This document shows, one piece after another, positions 1-6,682 of a DNA stretch of 64,000 nucleotides; within the stretch, counting starts at the first letter, position 1; every line of letters starts with the position of its first letter. The stretch is from Bacteroidetes bacterium HGW-Bacteroidetes-8 (lineage in GTDB: Bacteria; Bacteroidota; Bacteroidia; Bacteroidales; UBA932). Location of the stretch: the NCBI GenBank assembly GCA_002840895.1, contig PHCZ01000009.1:38220-102219 (forward strand), written 5' to 3'. The position numbers and the translations under genes are program-made. The notes beneath the pieces are model-generated. The model ran no database searches and was not told the origin of the DNA. It worked only from the letters and a program-made list of their open reading frames with translations.

Positions 1-765
1 TCTGATATTCCTGCTAAAAGAGTTGAGTCGAAAAACTACAAACACTTTCTCTAAAAGATCTAAGTATCGCTCAACAGTCTCCTTGTCTAACCCTAAAGAT
101 CTTCCAAGCTCATTGTAAGAGACCTCATTACCAATTTGCAAAGCCAAAGCCTTTAGCAAATTACTTAAACCATCGGGATTTCTAATATCTCTATAAGAGA
201 ATATATCCTTATATAAATAACTATTTGTCAATTCTTTAAGCAGCACAACAGAGTCTGCACTGTTATTAACAATATCCGGATAAAGGCCATATATCATCCT
301 CTGCTCCAACAAACGGTTCTCTTCAATTGCAGATGTGTGGTTAACCATCTCGTTAACTGAAAAAGGATAAAGATGATACTCAAATTTCCTTCCCGTAAGA
401 GGCTCATTTAATTTATTCCTTAGGTCAAATGCAGATGAACCTGTTGCAACAACCTGAACTCCCGGAATGTTATCAATAATGAGTTTGAGAGTTAAACCGA
501 TATTATTCACCTTTTGAGCTTCATCAATCAAAACAATCTTATTGTTGCCAATAATAGCCTTCAGTCTTGTTGATGATACATTCTCCAAAATCATTCGAAT
601 ATCAGGCTCATCGCAATTAAGTGAAAGCACCTCTTTTTGTTCATATCCCAAAACCAACTGACTCAACAAAGTTGTTTTCCCAACCTGTCTGGGCCCGGTA
701 AGGATAATAACCTTTCCATTAAAAAAACGCCCCTTTACACTCCCAAAAATATCTCTTTGAATCAT
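1..765 (-). CDS. AAA ATPase with DUF4143-type architecture (C-terminus outside window)
   Basis: The minus strand reads open from an ATG at 763-765 to the left edge (255 codons), so the protein is cut off at its C-terminal end. It begins MIQRDIFGSVKGRF and has a Walker A motif GPRQVGKTT at residues 24-32 and a Walker B IVLIDEAQ at residues 77-84, followed by a sensor-like VVATGSSAFDL. This layout is typical of the Bacteroidota/archaeal AAA_14 plus DUF4143 ATPases; the DUF4143 nuclease-like half is not in the window. Family members are common, often autoregulated orphans whose function is not settled. The upstream 180 bases hold repeated and palindromic sequence that could be its operator. The ATPase assignment is secure; the cellular role is unknown. 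Confidence 0.9.
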   Translation of the reverse strand, partial: MIQRDIFGSVKGRFFNGKVIILTGPRQVGKTTLLSQLVLGYEQKEVLSLNCDEPDIRMILENVSSTRLKAIIGNNKIVLIDEAQKVNNIGLTLKLIIDNIPGVQVVATGSSAFDLRNKLNEPLTGRKFEYHLYPFSVNEMVNHTSAIEENRLLEQRMIYGLYPDIVNNSADSVVLLKELTNSYLYKDIFSYRDIRNPDGLSNLLKALALQIGNEVSYNELGRSLGLDKETVERYLDLLEKVFVVFRLNSFSRNIR

Positions 766-824
766 ATCGAATATCTCTTTAGATCATATTTACAAACTAA
801 ATTACAATACAAAAATATAAAATA

Positions 825-897
825 TTCGTTTATATACGAAATTTTAATATAAATTCTTCGTATATATACGCCAATTTACCTATAAATTCTTCGTATA
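825..897. promoter_or_regulatory. Repeat-rich putative operator upstream of the ATPase
   Basis: The 766-949 gap between the minus-strand ATPase and the downstream end of the astacin gene is very AT-rich. It holds a 17-bp direct repeat TATAAATTCTTCGTATA at 848-864 and 881-897, an inverted repeat TTCGT...ACGAA at 825-829/836-840, and a 12-bp perfect palindrome CGTATATATACG at 859-870. These lie 60-130 bases before the ATPase start, as expected for a promoter/operator. The repeats are seen directly; the regulatory role is inferred. Confidence 0.5.
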
Positions 898-938
898 ACT
901 AACTTTTTAGCACTGATTATCAACAACATCCCACGATG

Positions 939-948
939 CTTGGCAAGG
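939..948. repeat. Partial copy of the CCTTGSCAAGG intergenic palindrome
   Basis: CTTGGCAAGG lies immediately beyond the stop codon of the astacin lipoprotein gene. It matches the core of a palindromic element seen in fuller form at 4378-4395, 5647-5664, 53257-53274 and 54376-54393. Only the core is conserved here. Confidence 0.4.
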
Positions 949-949
949 T

Positions 950-3064
950 TCAATTTTTCACACACCGGACCGAGAAGCCGTTGCGCTTGAAGTCGTTGTA
1001 ACGCGCGATGTTGGTGTTGGTGTAGTTTACGCCTCTTACCCAGGCTTTATCTGCACTGAACTCGGTGGAGCTCCACCAATCTGCACCGTAAGTCATACCC
1101 GCGAAGATTCCTGAGTAGAAACGGTATCCGCCGGGGCGGGCCGTGAAGCCGGAGGAGTTTGTGGCTCCGGCATTTGGAGAGGCCCACTGCGTGGTTCCGG
1201 TGGTCTTTAGCTTGCCACTATTGCCGGTGAGCCCGCCCAGGTAGTCTGTAAGGATTGTCCAATCTGCATCGGAAGGAACCCGCCAACCCTCAGGGCAAAG
1301 TTTGCCGGAGTTGACTGCGTGCCAGTTGTAGAGAGCACCATAGGTATCTTTGTTCGCCTCGTTATTGTTATACCAACAGAATGAGCCGGTTGTAGAGTTA
1401 CTCCACCCCGCATCACTCGAGTTCAAGGTCATAGTACTCCTGTCGTTGTACCTGGTCACCTTGAGATTATTTTTGATCCAGATTTGAGTTCCAATGGTAA
1501 CAGTCTCATATTCGTTGTTATCTGCATCTCTCATAATCACCGCAATTGGCGGGTAGAGAGTGTTAATCATAGCAATATCATCTGTAGAGAGAAACTGCCT
1601 CTGCACACTCCAGGTAGAGCCATCCTTCTTGGTGATTGTGGGGTTGTTGTTCTTGGTGAAAGAGGTGGAGCTGTAGAGCATTATTGACTGAAAATCAAAT
1701 GCCTCCGGGGCGGCAGGAGTATTGATAGATTTTGTGAACTCCGCGAAATTGTGGGCATACTTCTCAATTATGTTTGCAGATACAATGTTTATAAAATTCC
1801 CCCTCCCCTTCTTGCTATGCTCGTGAAGCATCCCAAGCGCGTGGCAAATCTCGTGAATAACATTCCCCATTGTACCCCAGTTTGCCAAGCGAATATCCTG
1901 CCGCCCGCCAACCATCCCAAGAAACGAAGAGCATCCGCTAGCATCATACACAAAATCAATATAGTTTGCCTCCCCCGTTCTCACCACAAACTCCAGATTC
2001 GAAACCTCTTTAATGGCATTGATAGCCTGAGTCACCCGCGACGGATTCGGGAGACTCTGGTTGATATTGTAGTAGATACGATTATTGGGCCAGTGCCTTG
2101 TTTGCAGATTGAGCCCCGCCCCCTTTGTTACCACGCCTTGCGACTGTCCTGCAATCCCGGACGACTGCCAGGCAACGCCCGTAGACTGTCCTGCAACCCC
2201 GGATAACTGCCCTGCAACACCTTGCGCCTGCGGTGCGGCCAGAATAATATCTCCCTGATATATATAGAATCCGTTGATAAGCTCGCAAGTGACACTCTCA
2301 CCATCAAGGGTAACTGCAGATGTATTCCCGGCCGAGGCAGGAAACATCTGCTCTGCTCCAATCAAAACATCTGTAGTTTTTGTAGTGAACGAACTCGCTG
2401 TCCCGTAAGATGTACCCGCCGAATTTGTGGCATAAGCCCGCGCATAATAGGAGGTGTTGGGAGCAAGCCCGGTAATAACGCTGGTAAAAGCCCCGGCACC
2501 CGTCCCGTCACTAGTTTTGCTGTCACTCACAGTTGGAGTCGGCGATGTACTCCAGCACACACCCCTTGCAGATACCGCCCCGCCACCATCACTCGTCACC
2601 GACCCACCTCCAGAAGCGGTTCCCGTTGTAACATCCACAACTGCAACCGTAGTTACAGTTGGTGCAGTTGCTCCTGTGCTAAAACTGAGCTGCGAACCGT
2701 AGGCGGTCCCCACAGAGTTAACAGCATAAGCACGAACATAATAGGTTACCCCGGGAGATAGCCCTGTAATTTGGCTGATAAAACTTCCTGTTCCCGACCC
2801 ATCTGTAGTTTTAGAACCCGAAGTGGTAGGATTTTGATCTGTCCCCCAGCAAATACCCCTGGAGGTGACCGCTACCCCCCCATCGCTCGCCACACTCCCC
2901 CCGCTCTTTGCAGAGGTAGTGGTAACATCTGTCACAGCAGTTGTTGTCACAGACGGAGCACTCTTTACCGGCTCGTTATTCGGCTGCGTTTTTGTGCACC
3001 CTGCCGTTATAAAATAGAGCGACAACAGCACAATTAACAATGAGTTATTAATTTTTGCAGACAT
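950..3064 (-). CDS. Astacin-type zinc metalloprotease lipoprotein with fibronectin-like repeats and FISUMP domain
   Basis: 704 residues. The N-terminus is a lipoprotein signal (hydrophobic stretch then ITAGC, Cys at about residue 23), so it should be lipid-anchored in the envelope. Two repeats of about 95 residues follow (about 37-230; VTT...SGG.V.SDGG...RG.CW and YY.RAYA.NS.GT.YG). The middle is a peptidase M12A-like domain: the zinc motif HEICHALGMLH at residues 404-414 followed by Glu, and a Met-turn SIMLYS near residue 460. The C-terminal 190 residues are a FISUMP domain (YGALYNWHAV, CPEGWRVPSDADW, WWSSTEF). Four 7-residue GVAGQSS-like repeats precede the protease domain. Substrates are unknown. 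Protease activity follows from the intact motif; secretion and surface exposure are inferred. Confidence 0.85.
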   Translation of the reverse strand: MSAKINNSLLIVLLSLYFITAGCTKTQPNNEPVKSAPSVTTTAVTDVTTTSAKSGGSVASDGGVAVTSRGICWGTDQNPTTSGSKTTDGSGTGSFISQITGLSPGVTYYVRAYAVNSVGTAYGSQLSFSTGATAPTVTTVAVVDVTTGTASGGGSVTSDGGGAVSARGVCWSTSPTPTVSDSKTSDGTGAGAFTSVITGLAPNTSYYARAYATNSAGTSYGTASSFTTKTTDVLIGAEQMFPASAGNTSAVTLDGESVTCELINGFYIYQGDIILAAPQAQGVAGQLSGVAGQSTGVAWQSSGIAGQSQGVVTKGAGLNLQTRHWPNNRIYYNINQSLPNPSRVTQAINAIKEVSNLEFVVRTGEANYIDFVYDASGCSSFLGMVGGRQDIRLANWGTMGNVIHEICHALGMLHEHSKKGRGNFINIVSANIIEKYAHNFAEFTKSINTPAAPEAFDFQSIMLYSSTSFTKNNNPTITKKDGSTWSVQRQFLSTDDIAMINTLYPPIAVIMRDADNNEYETVTIGTQIWIKNNLKVTRYNDRSTMTLNSSDAGWSNSTTGSFCWYNNNEANKDTYGALYNWHAVNSGKLCPEGWRVPSDADWTILTDYLGGLTGNSGKLKTTGTTQWASPNAGATNSSGFTARPGGYRFYSGIFAGMTYGADWWSSTEFSADKAWVRGVNYTNTNIARYNDFKRNGFSVRCVKN
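2133..2231 (-). repeat. In-frame 21-bp tandem repeat within the astacin gene
   Basis: Four imperfect 21-bp units encode GVAGQLS, GVAGQST, GVAWQSS and GIAGQSQ. Being a multiple of three, copy-number change would leave the reading frame intact. It forms a linker between a small N-terminal segment and the protease domain. Confidence 0.7.
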
Positions 3065-3151
3065 AGCTTTAAGTTTAAGGTTTTGGAAATCTGCACTAAA
3101 TATACTAAAAAATAACTCAACTCTGCCAAAGTTGTTCCGTTTTAAATAATA

Positions 3152-3182
3152 TTGAGTAAATTTACTCAGTATATTGAGTAAA
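3152..3182. promoter_or_regulatory. Palindromic operator-like site upstream of the second ATPase
   Basis: A perfect 16-bp palindrome TGAGTAAATTTACTCA occupies 3153-3168, followed by a third half-site TTGAGTAAA at 3174-3182. The ATPase ATG is at 3193, so the cluster covers the expected promoter or translation-start region. The same TTGAGTA half-site, as an inverted pair, lies in front of the winged-helix gene at 14317. Palindromes are seen directly; repressor binding is inferred. Confidence 0.6.
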
Positions 3183-3192
3183 ATTTAAGAAT

Positions 3193-4377
3193 ATGTTCGA
3201 ACGACCTTATTTAAAGTCAATTAAATCAAGAATAGAAGAGCCCAGGAAATTTATACAGGTTATTCTTGGACCCCGCCAGGTAGGAAAAACTACAATGGTA
3301 ACCCAACTCATATCACAACTATCTACACTCAATCTGTATGAATCTGCAGATGCAGTTACGGCTACAAACTCTGTTTGGCTGACGCAGGTATGGGAGAGTG
3401 CCAGGCTACGCTTAAAAACAACCGGAGCCACAGAACTCCTGCTAATTATTGACGAAATACAAAAAATTGACAACTGGAGCGAAATTGTTAAACAACAATG
3501 GGATAAAGACACACTTGATTGCATTAACATTAAAGTGATTATATTAGGCTCTTCCCGCTTACTCATTCAAAAAGGGTTGACAGAGTCATTAGCCGGACGC
3601 TTTGAGACTCTATACCTCGGACATTGGTCCTACCCGGAAATGCAGCAGGCATTCGGATGGAACATTCAACAATATGTCTACTTTGGAGGATACCCGGGAT
3701 CTGCAACTCTTATTAATGATGAAGAGCGATGGAAAAACTACATCAAAGACTCCCTCATTGAGACAAGCATATCCAAAGATATTCTGATGCTTACCAGAGT
3801 TGACAAGCCCTCACTGCTAAAACGACTATTTGAAGTAGGATGTCAATACTCCGGGCAGATACTCTCATATTCAAAAATAGTAGGACAACTTCAAGATGCC
3901 GGCAACACCACCACCTTAGCAAATTACCTAAAGCTTCTCTCAGATTGCGGGCTCCTTGGAGGTTTAGATAAATTTGCCGGAGATATAATCCGCAAGCGCG
4001 GCTCAAGCCCTAAATTTCAGGTATATAATAACTCCCTCATAACCTCCCAAATCAACACCACCTACCAAAAAGCAACTGCAAACCCCGAGCTTTGGGGACG
4101 CCTAACCGAATCATCTGTCGGAACACATCTCATCAACCACTCCATCTCCCAAAGATACAACCTATACTATTGGCGTGAAGGGAATTACGAAGTAGATTTT
4201 ATTCTGGAAAACGGGAACAAAGTAATAGGCCTGGAGGTCAAAAGCGGCCTAAAAGCAAAAAATGCCGGTATGAGTGTTTTTGCAGATAAGTTTCATCCCG
4301 ATAAACTCCTACTGATTGGAACAGGAGGAGTCCCATACGACGAATTTCTAAAAATAAATCCCAAAGAGATGTTTTAG
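3193..4377 (+). CDS. AAA ATPase with C-terminal DUF4143 domain
   Basis: 394 residues, complete. Walker A is GPRQVGKTT at residues 26-34; Walker B LLIIDEIQ has its Asp-Glu at residues 87-88; GSSRLLIQKG resembles sensor 1. The C-terminal part carries the DUF4143 signature YYWREGNYEVDFILE followed by GLEVKSG, a PD-(D/E)XK-like core. This is the only full-length member of three such ATPases in the window. The stop is followed directly by a palindromic repeat and then the histidine kinase gene. Family members are often called archaeal-type ATPases; role unknown. The palindrome just upstream suggests tight, possibly self-directed, control. Confidence 0.9.
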   Translation: MFERPYLKSIKSRIEEPRKFIQVILGPRQVGKTTMVTQLISQLSTLNLYESADAVTATNSVWLTQVWESARLRLKTTGATELLLIIDEIQKIDNWSEIVKQQWDKDTLDCINIKVIILGSSRLLIQKGLTESLAGRFETLYLGHWSYPEMQQAFGWNIQQYVYFGGYPGSATLINDEERWKNYIKDSLIETSISKDILMLTRVDKPSLLKRLFEVGCQYSGQILSYSKIVGQLQDAGNTTTLANYLKLLSDCGLLGGLDKFAGDIIRKRGSSPKFQVYNNSLITSQINTTYQKATANPELWGRLTESSVGTHLINHSISQRYNLYYWREGNYEVDFILENGNKVIGLEVKSGLKAKNAGMSVFADKFHPDKLLLIGTGGVPYDEFLKINPKEMF

Positions 4378-4395
4378 CCACAACCCTTGCCAAGG
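4378..4395 (+). repeat. CCACAAACCTTGGCAAGG-type intergenic element
   Basis: CCACAACCCTTGCCAAGG begins right after the ATPase stop and ends just before the histidine kinase start. Its core CCTTGCCAAGG is an inverted repeat around one central base. One of five copies in the window. Confidence 0.55.
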
Positions 4396-4399
4396 TATA

Positions 4400-5563
4400 A
4401 TGAGAAAATATCTATATTTGAATATGTTAGATAAAACAAAATTTGCCCCCGCATTACGATCGTCTAGTGATCAAATACTACAGGAGAATAGAGTTGTTGC
4501 TTCTCAAAAACTATTTCGTGAGATATTAGAAGCTATAAACGGCAAAAGCATTTTGATAGACAATAACCGCCAGATTATTTATGCCAATAATGATTTTTTA
4601 AATTTACGCGGATTAAAAAACATGGACCCAATTTTGGGGCTGAGACTCGGAGAGGTTATTTCGTGCATTCATTCCGGGGAGGAACAATTTGGATGTGGAA
4701 CTTCTGCAGCTTGCGCATATTGTGGCGCAGTAAATGCAATTCTGGAAAGCCAGAAATCGGGTTCTAAATCAGCGAAAGAGTGTAGGATAACAACTGTTGT
4801 AGATGAAAAGCTTAAAAGTTGGGATTTATTCATCACCTCATCTCCAATTTCTTTGGCAGGTAATCTATATTACATCATTTCTATAGAAGATATTAGCCAT
4901 AAAAAAAGAAGATCTGCACTTGAAAAAACTTTCTTTCACGACCTGCTTAATAGTGCTGGTGGCCTTAACGGATTACTGACAATTTTGAAAGATGGAGTTT
5001 CACCCGAGGAAGCGCCCGAAATTATTAATCTTTCAGAAGAAGCCAGCAGGGATATTCTCGATGAAATTATGATGCATACGCAGATACGCGCAGCAGAAAA
5101 TGGAGATCTTCAAGTAAAAATTGAACCTGTTAACTCAATTGAATTACTCGTTTCCTCTGTTAAAAAAATAAGTTCACATAAGGTAGGTCAAAATAAAGAG
5201 GTGATTATTTCTGAAGATTCTGCTAATATTAATTTTCAAACGGACAGAATTCTGCTTCAGAGAGTAATTATCAATCTGATAAAAAACGCACTTGAATCAA
5301 CTCCGCAAAGTGGAACTATTTTCGTCGGTTTAAAAGATGACGGAGATAAAATCATTATATGGGTAAAAAATAATGAGGTTATACCAATGGATGTACAACT
5401 TCAGTTATTTCAAAGATCATATAGCACTAAAGGAGATAACAGGGGAATAGGCACTTATAGTATTAAACTATTAACCGAAAACTACCTGAAAGGCAAGGTA
5501 AGCTTTATCAGTAACGAAACAGACAGAACTGTTTTTAGTCTAGAATTCAATAAAGTCTTCTAA
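4400..5563 (+). CDS. Orphan PAS-domain sensor histidine kinase
   Basis: 387 residues, no obvious membrane segment, so probably cytoplasmic. A PAS-like region (about 30-165) contains a Cys cluster, CIHSGEEQFGCGTSAACAYC, typical of one PAS-kinase subfamily. The phospho-acceptor box FFHDLLNSAGG has its His at residue 180. The HATPase part has the N box NLIKNALES (Asn 296), an atypical G1 box (VKNNE where DxGxG is usual), the F-box LFQRSYSTKG and the G2 box RGIGTYS. These features match kinases with HDLLN-type boxes found in Bacteroidota and Deltaproteobacteria. No response regulator lies nearby. A second in-frame ATG at 4424 is possible as the start. The Cys cluster may bind metal or sense redox, which is inference. 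Confidence 0.85.
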   Translation: MRKYLYLNMLDKTKFAPALRSSSDQILQENRVVASQKLFREILEAINGKSILIDNNRQIIYANNDFLNLRGLKNMDPILGLRLGEVISCIHSGEEQFGCGTSAACAYCGAVNAILESQKSGSKSAKECRITTVVDEKLKSWDLFITSSPISLAGNLYYIISIEDISHKKRRSALEKTFFHDLLNSAGGLNGLLTILKDGVSPEEAPEIINLSEEASRDILDEIMMHTQIRAAENGDLQVKIEPVNSIELLVSSVKKISSHKVGQNKEVIISEDSANINFQTDRILLQRVIINLIKNALESTPQSGTIFVGLKDDGDKIIIWVKNNEVIPMDVQLQLFQRSYSTKGDNRGIGTYSIKLLTENYLKGKVSFISNETDRTVFSLEFNKVF

Positions 5564-5582
5564 TTAACTTTTTGATCCTCCT

Positions 5583-5643
5583 GAGAGTTATTCTCGGGCT
5601 TAGGTTATTCTCGCGGCTGCCGCCCAATAAAAGGCAGGCAGCT
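5583..5643 (+). repeat. 61-bp direct repeat, copy 1
   Basis: The 61 bases from GAGAGTTATTCTCGGG to GGCAGGCAGCT are identical to 6408-6468. The two copies bracket the toxin-antitoxin pair. The first part (GAGAGTTATTCTC) and GGCTGCCGCCCAATAAAAGGCAGGCAGC contain inverted segments. The 5564-5851 gap otherwise holds the palindromic element at 5647-5664 and the toxin-antitoxin promoter. Confidence 0.85.
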
Positions 5644-5646
5644 TAA

Positions 5647-5664
5647 CCACAAACCTTGGCAAGG
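5647..5664 (+). repeat. CCACAAACCTTGGCAAGG intergenic element (best copy)
   Basis: Exact consensus copy, four bases after the first 61-bp repeat. With the copy at 4378-4395 it brackets the histidine kinase gene. Confidence 0.6.
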
Positions 5665-5810
5665 TGCCCCCCCTGGTTATCGTGGATCTACAACAGGTAG
5701 TAAAGCATTGTGGAGAAAGGTTCCCCTAAAATTCGCAAACATAATCCCCTTTGAATTCTTGCTTTTCCGGCAAACTTCCTTCGTTAGAGGCTTTATTTAA
5801 AAAAAATCAT

Positions 5811-5833
5811 TATATTTGTACCATATTGGTACA
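5811..5833 (+). promoter_or_regulatory. Promoter -7 element with overlapping operator of the toxin-antitoxin operon
   Basis: TATATTTG at 5811-5818 fits the Bacteroidota -7 consensus TAnnTTTG. It overlaps the perfect inverted repeat TGTACCA-TAT-TGGTACA at 5817-5833, ending 18 bases before the antitoxin ATG. Antitoxins of this class repress their own promoter by binding such palindromes, so this is the likely autoregulatory operator. No convincing -33 TTTG was seen. Confidence 0.65.
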
Positions 5834-5851
5834 CATAAAATATAATTTATT

Positions 5852-6103
5852 ATGCAAGTCATAAGTAGTAGAGAGTTTCGACAAAATCAAAAAAAATACT
5901 TTGAGAAAATAGATATGGGAGAACAGATTATTGTTCAAAGAGGAAAAGATAAATCATACACCCTAACTCCTGTTCTTGAAGATGATCTCTATTTTACTCC
6001 CTCAATGGTAGAGAGAATTGCCCAATCTATTGAACAAGTGAAAGAAGGAAAGATTACAAAAATCTCAAGCAAAGAGGAATTAAAAAAATTGCTTGAAATA
6101 TGA
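5852..6103 (+). CDS. YefM/Phd-family antitoxin
   Basis: 83 residues. The N-terminus MQVISSREFRQNQKKYFEKI followed by GEQIIVQRGKDKSYTL is the standard Phd/YefM fold, a DNA-binding dimer domain. The charged C-terminal third (about 50-83) would wrap around and neutralise the toxin. It overlaps the next gene by four bases (ATGA), so the pair is translationally coupled, antitoxin first. Expression is probably autorepressed through the palindrome at 5817-5833. The family call is firm; whether the pair is active is not shown. Confidence 0.9.
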   Translation: MQVISSREFRQNQKKYFEKIDMGEQIIVQRGKDKSYTLTPVLEDDLYFTPSMVERIAQSIEQVKEGKITKISSKEELKKLLEI

Positions 6104-6369
6104 CATACACCTTAGTATTATCTGACAATGCATTGGAAGATATTAAGGCATTAAAATCAACAGGAAATAGGGCTTTAATTATCAAACTAAATACTTTGTT
6201 GGAAGAACTCGTAGATCATCCCTATACAGGAACCGGTAAACCTGAGCAGTTAAAAAATAATCTTACTGGACTATGGTCCAGGAGAATAAATAAAAGACAT
6301 CGCCTAGTTTACTCTATCAACAACGATTTAGTAATTGTGTATGTCCTTTCTGCAAAAGGACATTATTAA
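6100..6369 (+). CDS. YoeB/Txe-family mRNA interferase toxin
   Basis: 89 residues, the usual length of the family. Recognisable are GTGKPEQLKNNLTGLWSRRI followed by NKRHRLVYSI and a C-terminal end KGHY. In YoeB the RNase site uses a Glu, an Arg in this RR/RLVY region and the final His-Tyr; here His88 and Tyr89 are present, so the enzyme looks intact. These toxins cleave mRNA at the ribosome when the antitoxin is lost. The start overlaps the antitoxin stop. Both genes lie between two identical 61-bp direct repeats. Confidence 0.9.
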   Translation: MTYTLVLSDNALEDIKALKSTGNRALIIKLNTLLEELVDHPYTGTGKPEQLKNNLTGLWSRRINKRHRLVYSINNDLVIVYVLSAKGHY

Positions 6370-6370
6370 A

Positions 6371-6405
6371 ATGGTCTGCTCCGCAGTGTGTAAACCGCTA
6401 CGCGG
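6371..6405 (+). repeat. GC-rich dispersed repeat (GGTCTGCTGCGCAG type), copy 1
   Basis: ATGGTCTGCTCCGCAG followed by TGTGTAAACCGCTACGCGG lies just after the toxin stop. It is a diverged version of 6521-6554 and of the inverted copy at 61993-62030. The conserved parts are GGTCTGCTGCGCAG, TGTGTTTACCGC and TGCGCGG. Confidence 0.6.
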
Positions 6406-6407
6406 AA

Positions 6408-6468
6408 GAGAGTTATTCTCGGGCTTAGGTTATTCTCGCGGCTGCCGCCCAATAAAAGGCAGGCAGCT
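6408..6468 (+). repeat. 61-bp direct repeat, copy 2
   Basis: Identical over 61 bases to 5583-5643. The 6370-6682 gap has no gene: it holds two copies of the GC-rich repeat (6371-6405, 6521-6554), this repeat, and an AT-rich tail next to the convergent metallophosphatase gene. Confidence 0.85.
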
Positions 6469-6520
6469 ATGAGCGGGAAATAACCGTATAAGCACGGGAA
6501 ATAACTTTGATTTTTGATGT

Positions 6521-6554
6521 GGTCTGCTGCGCAGGTGTGTTTACCGCTGCGCGG
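6521..6554 (+). repeat. GC-rich dispersed repeat, copy 2
   Basis: GGTCTGCTGCGCAGGTGTGT followed by TTACCGCTGCGCGG. It contains CTGCGCAG, itself a palindrome, so a hairpin can form. The best-preserved copy of the four seen. Confidence 0.6.
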
Positions 6555-6682
6555 ATTTCAACTGTTAGTGTTTTGTGTAAGTATTTGTAATACAATATAT
6601 TAATTTTTACGATTTTTTCAATTGCCAAAATCGCTATTTTCATATACTTATAAATCAGACTGTTTCACATAACACTGCCAGT

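Noticed and set aside
637..852. Possible small + strand gene
   Set aside because: It runs antisense to the conserved Walker A region of the ATPase on the minus strand and into the operator region; the ATPase frame is clearly real.
2222..2761. 179-residue + strand frame opposite the astacin lipoprotein
   Set aside because: A GC-rich shadow of the fibronectin-like repeats, with Cys/Arg-rich unnatural composition.
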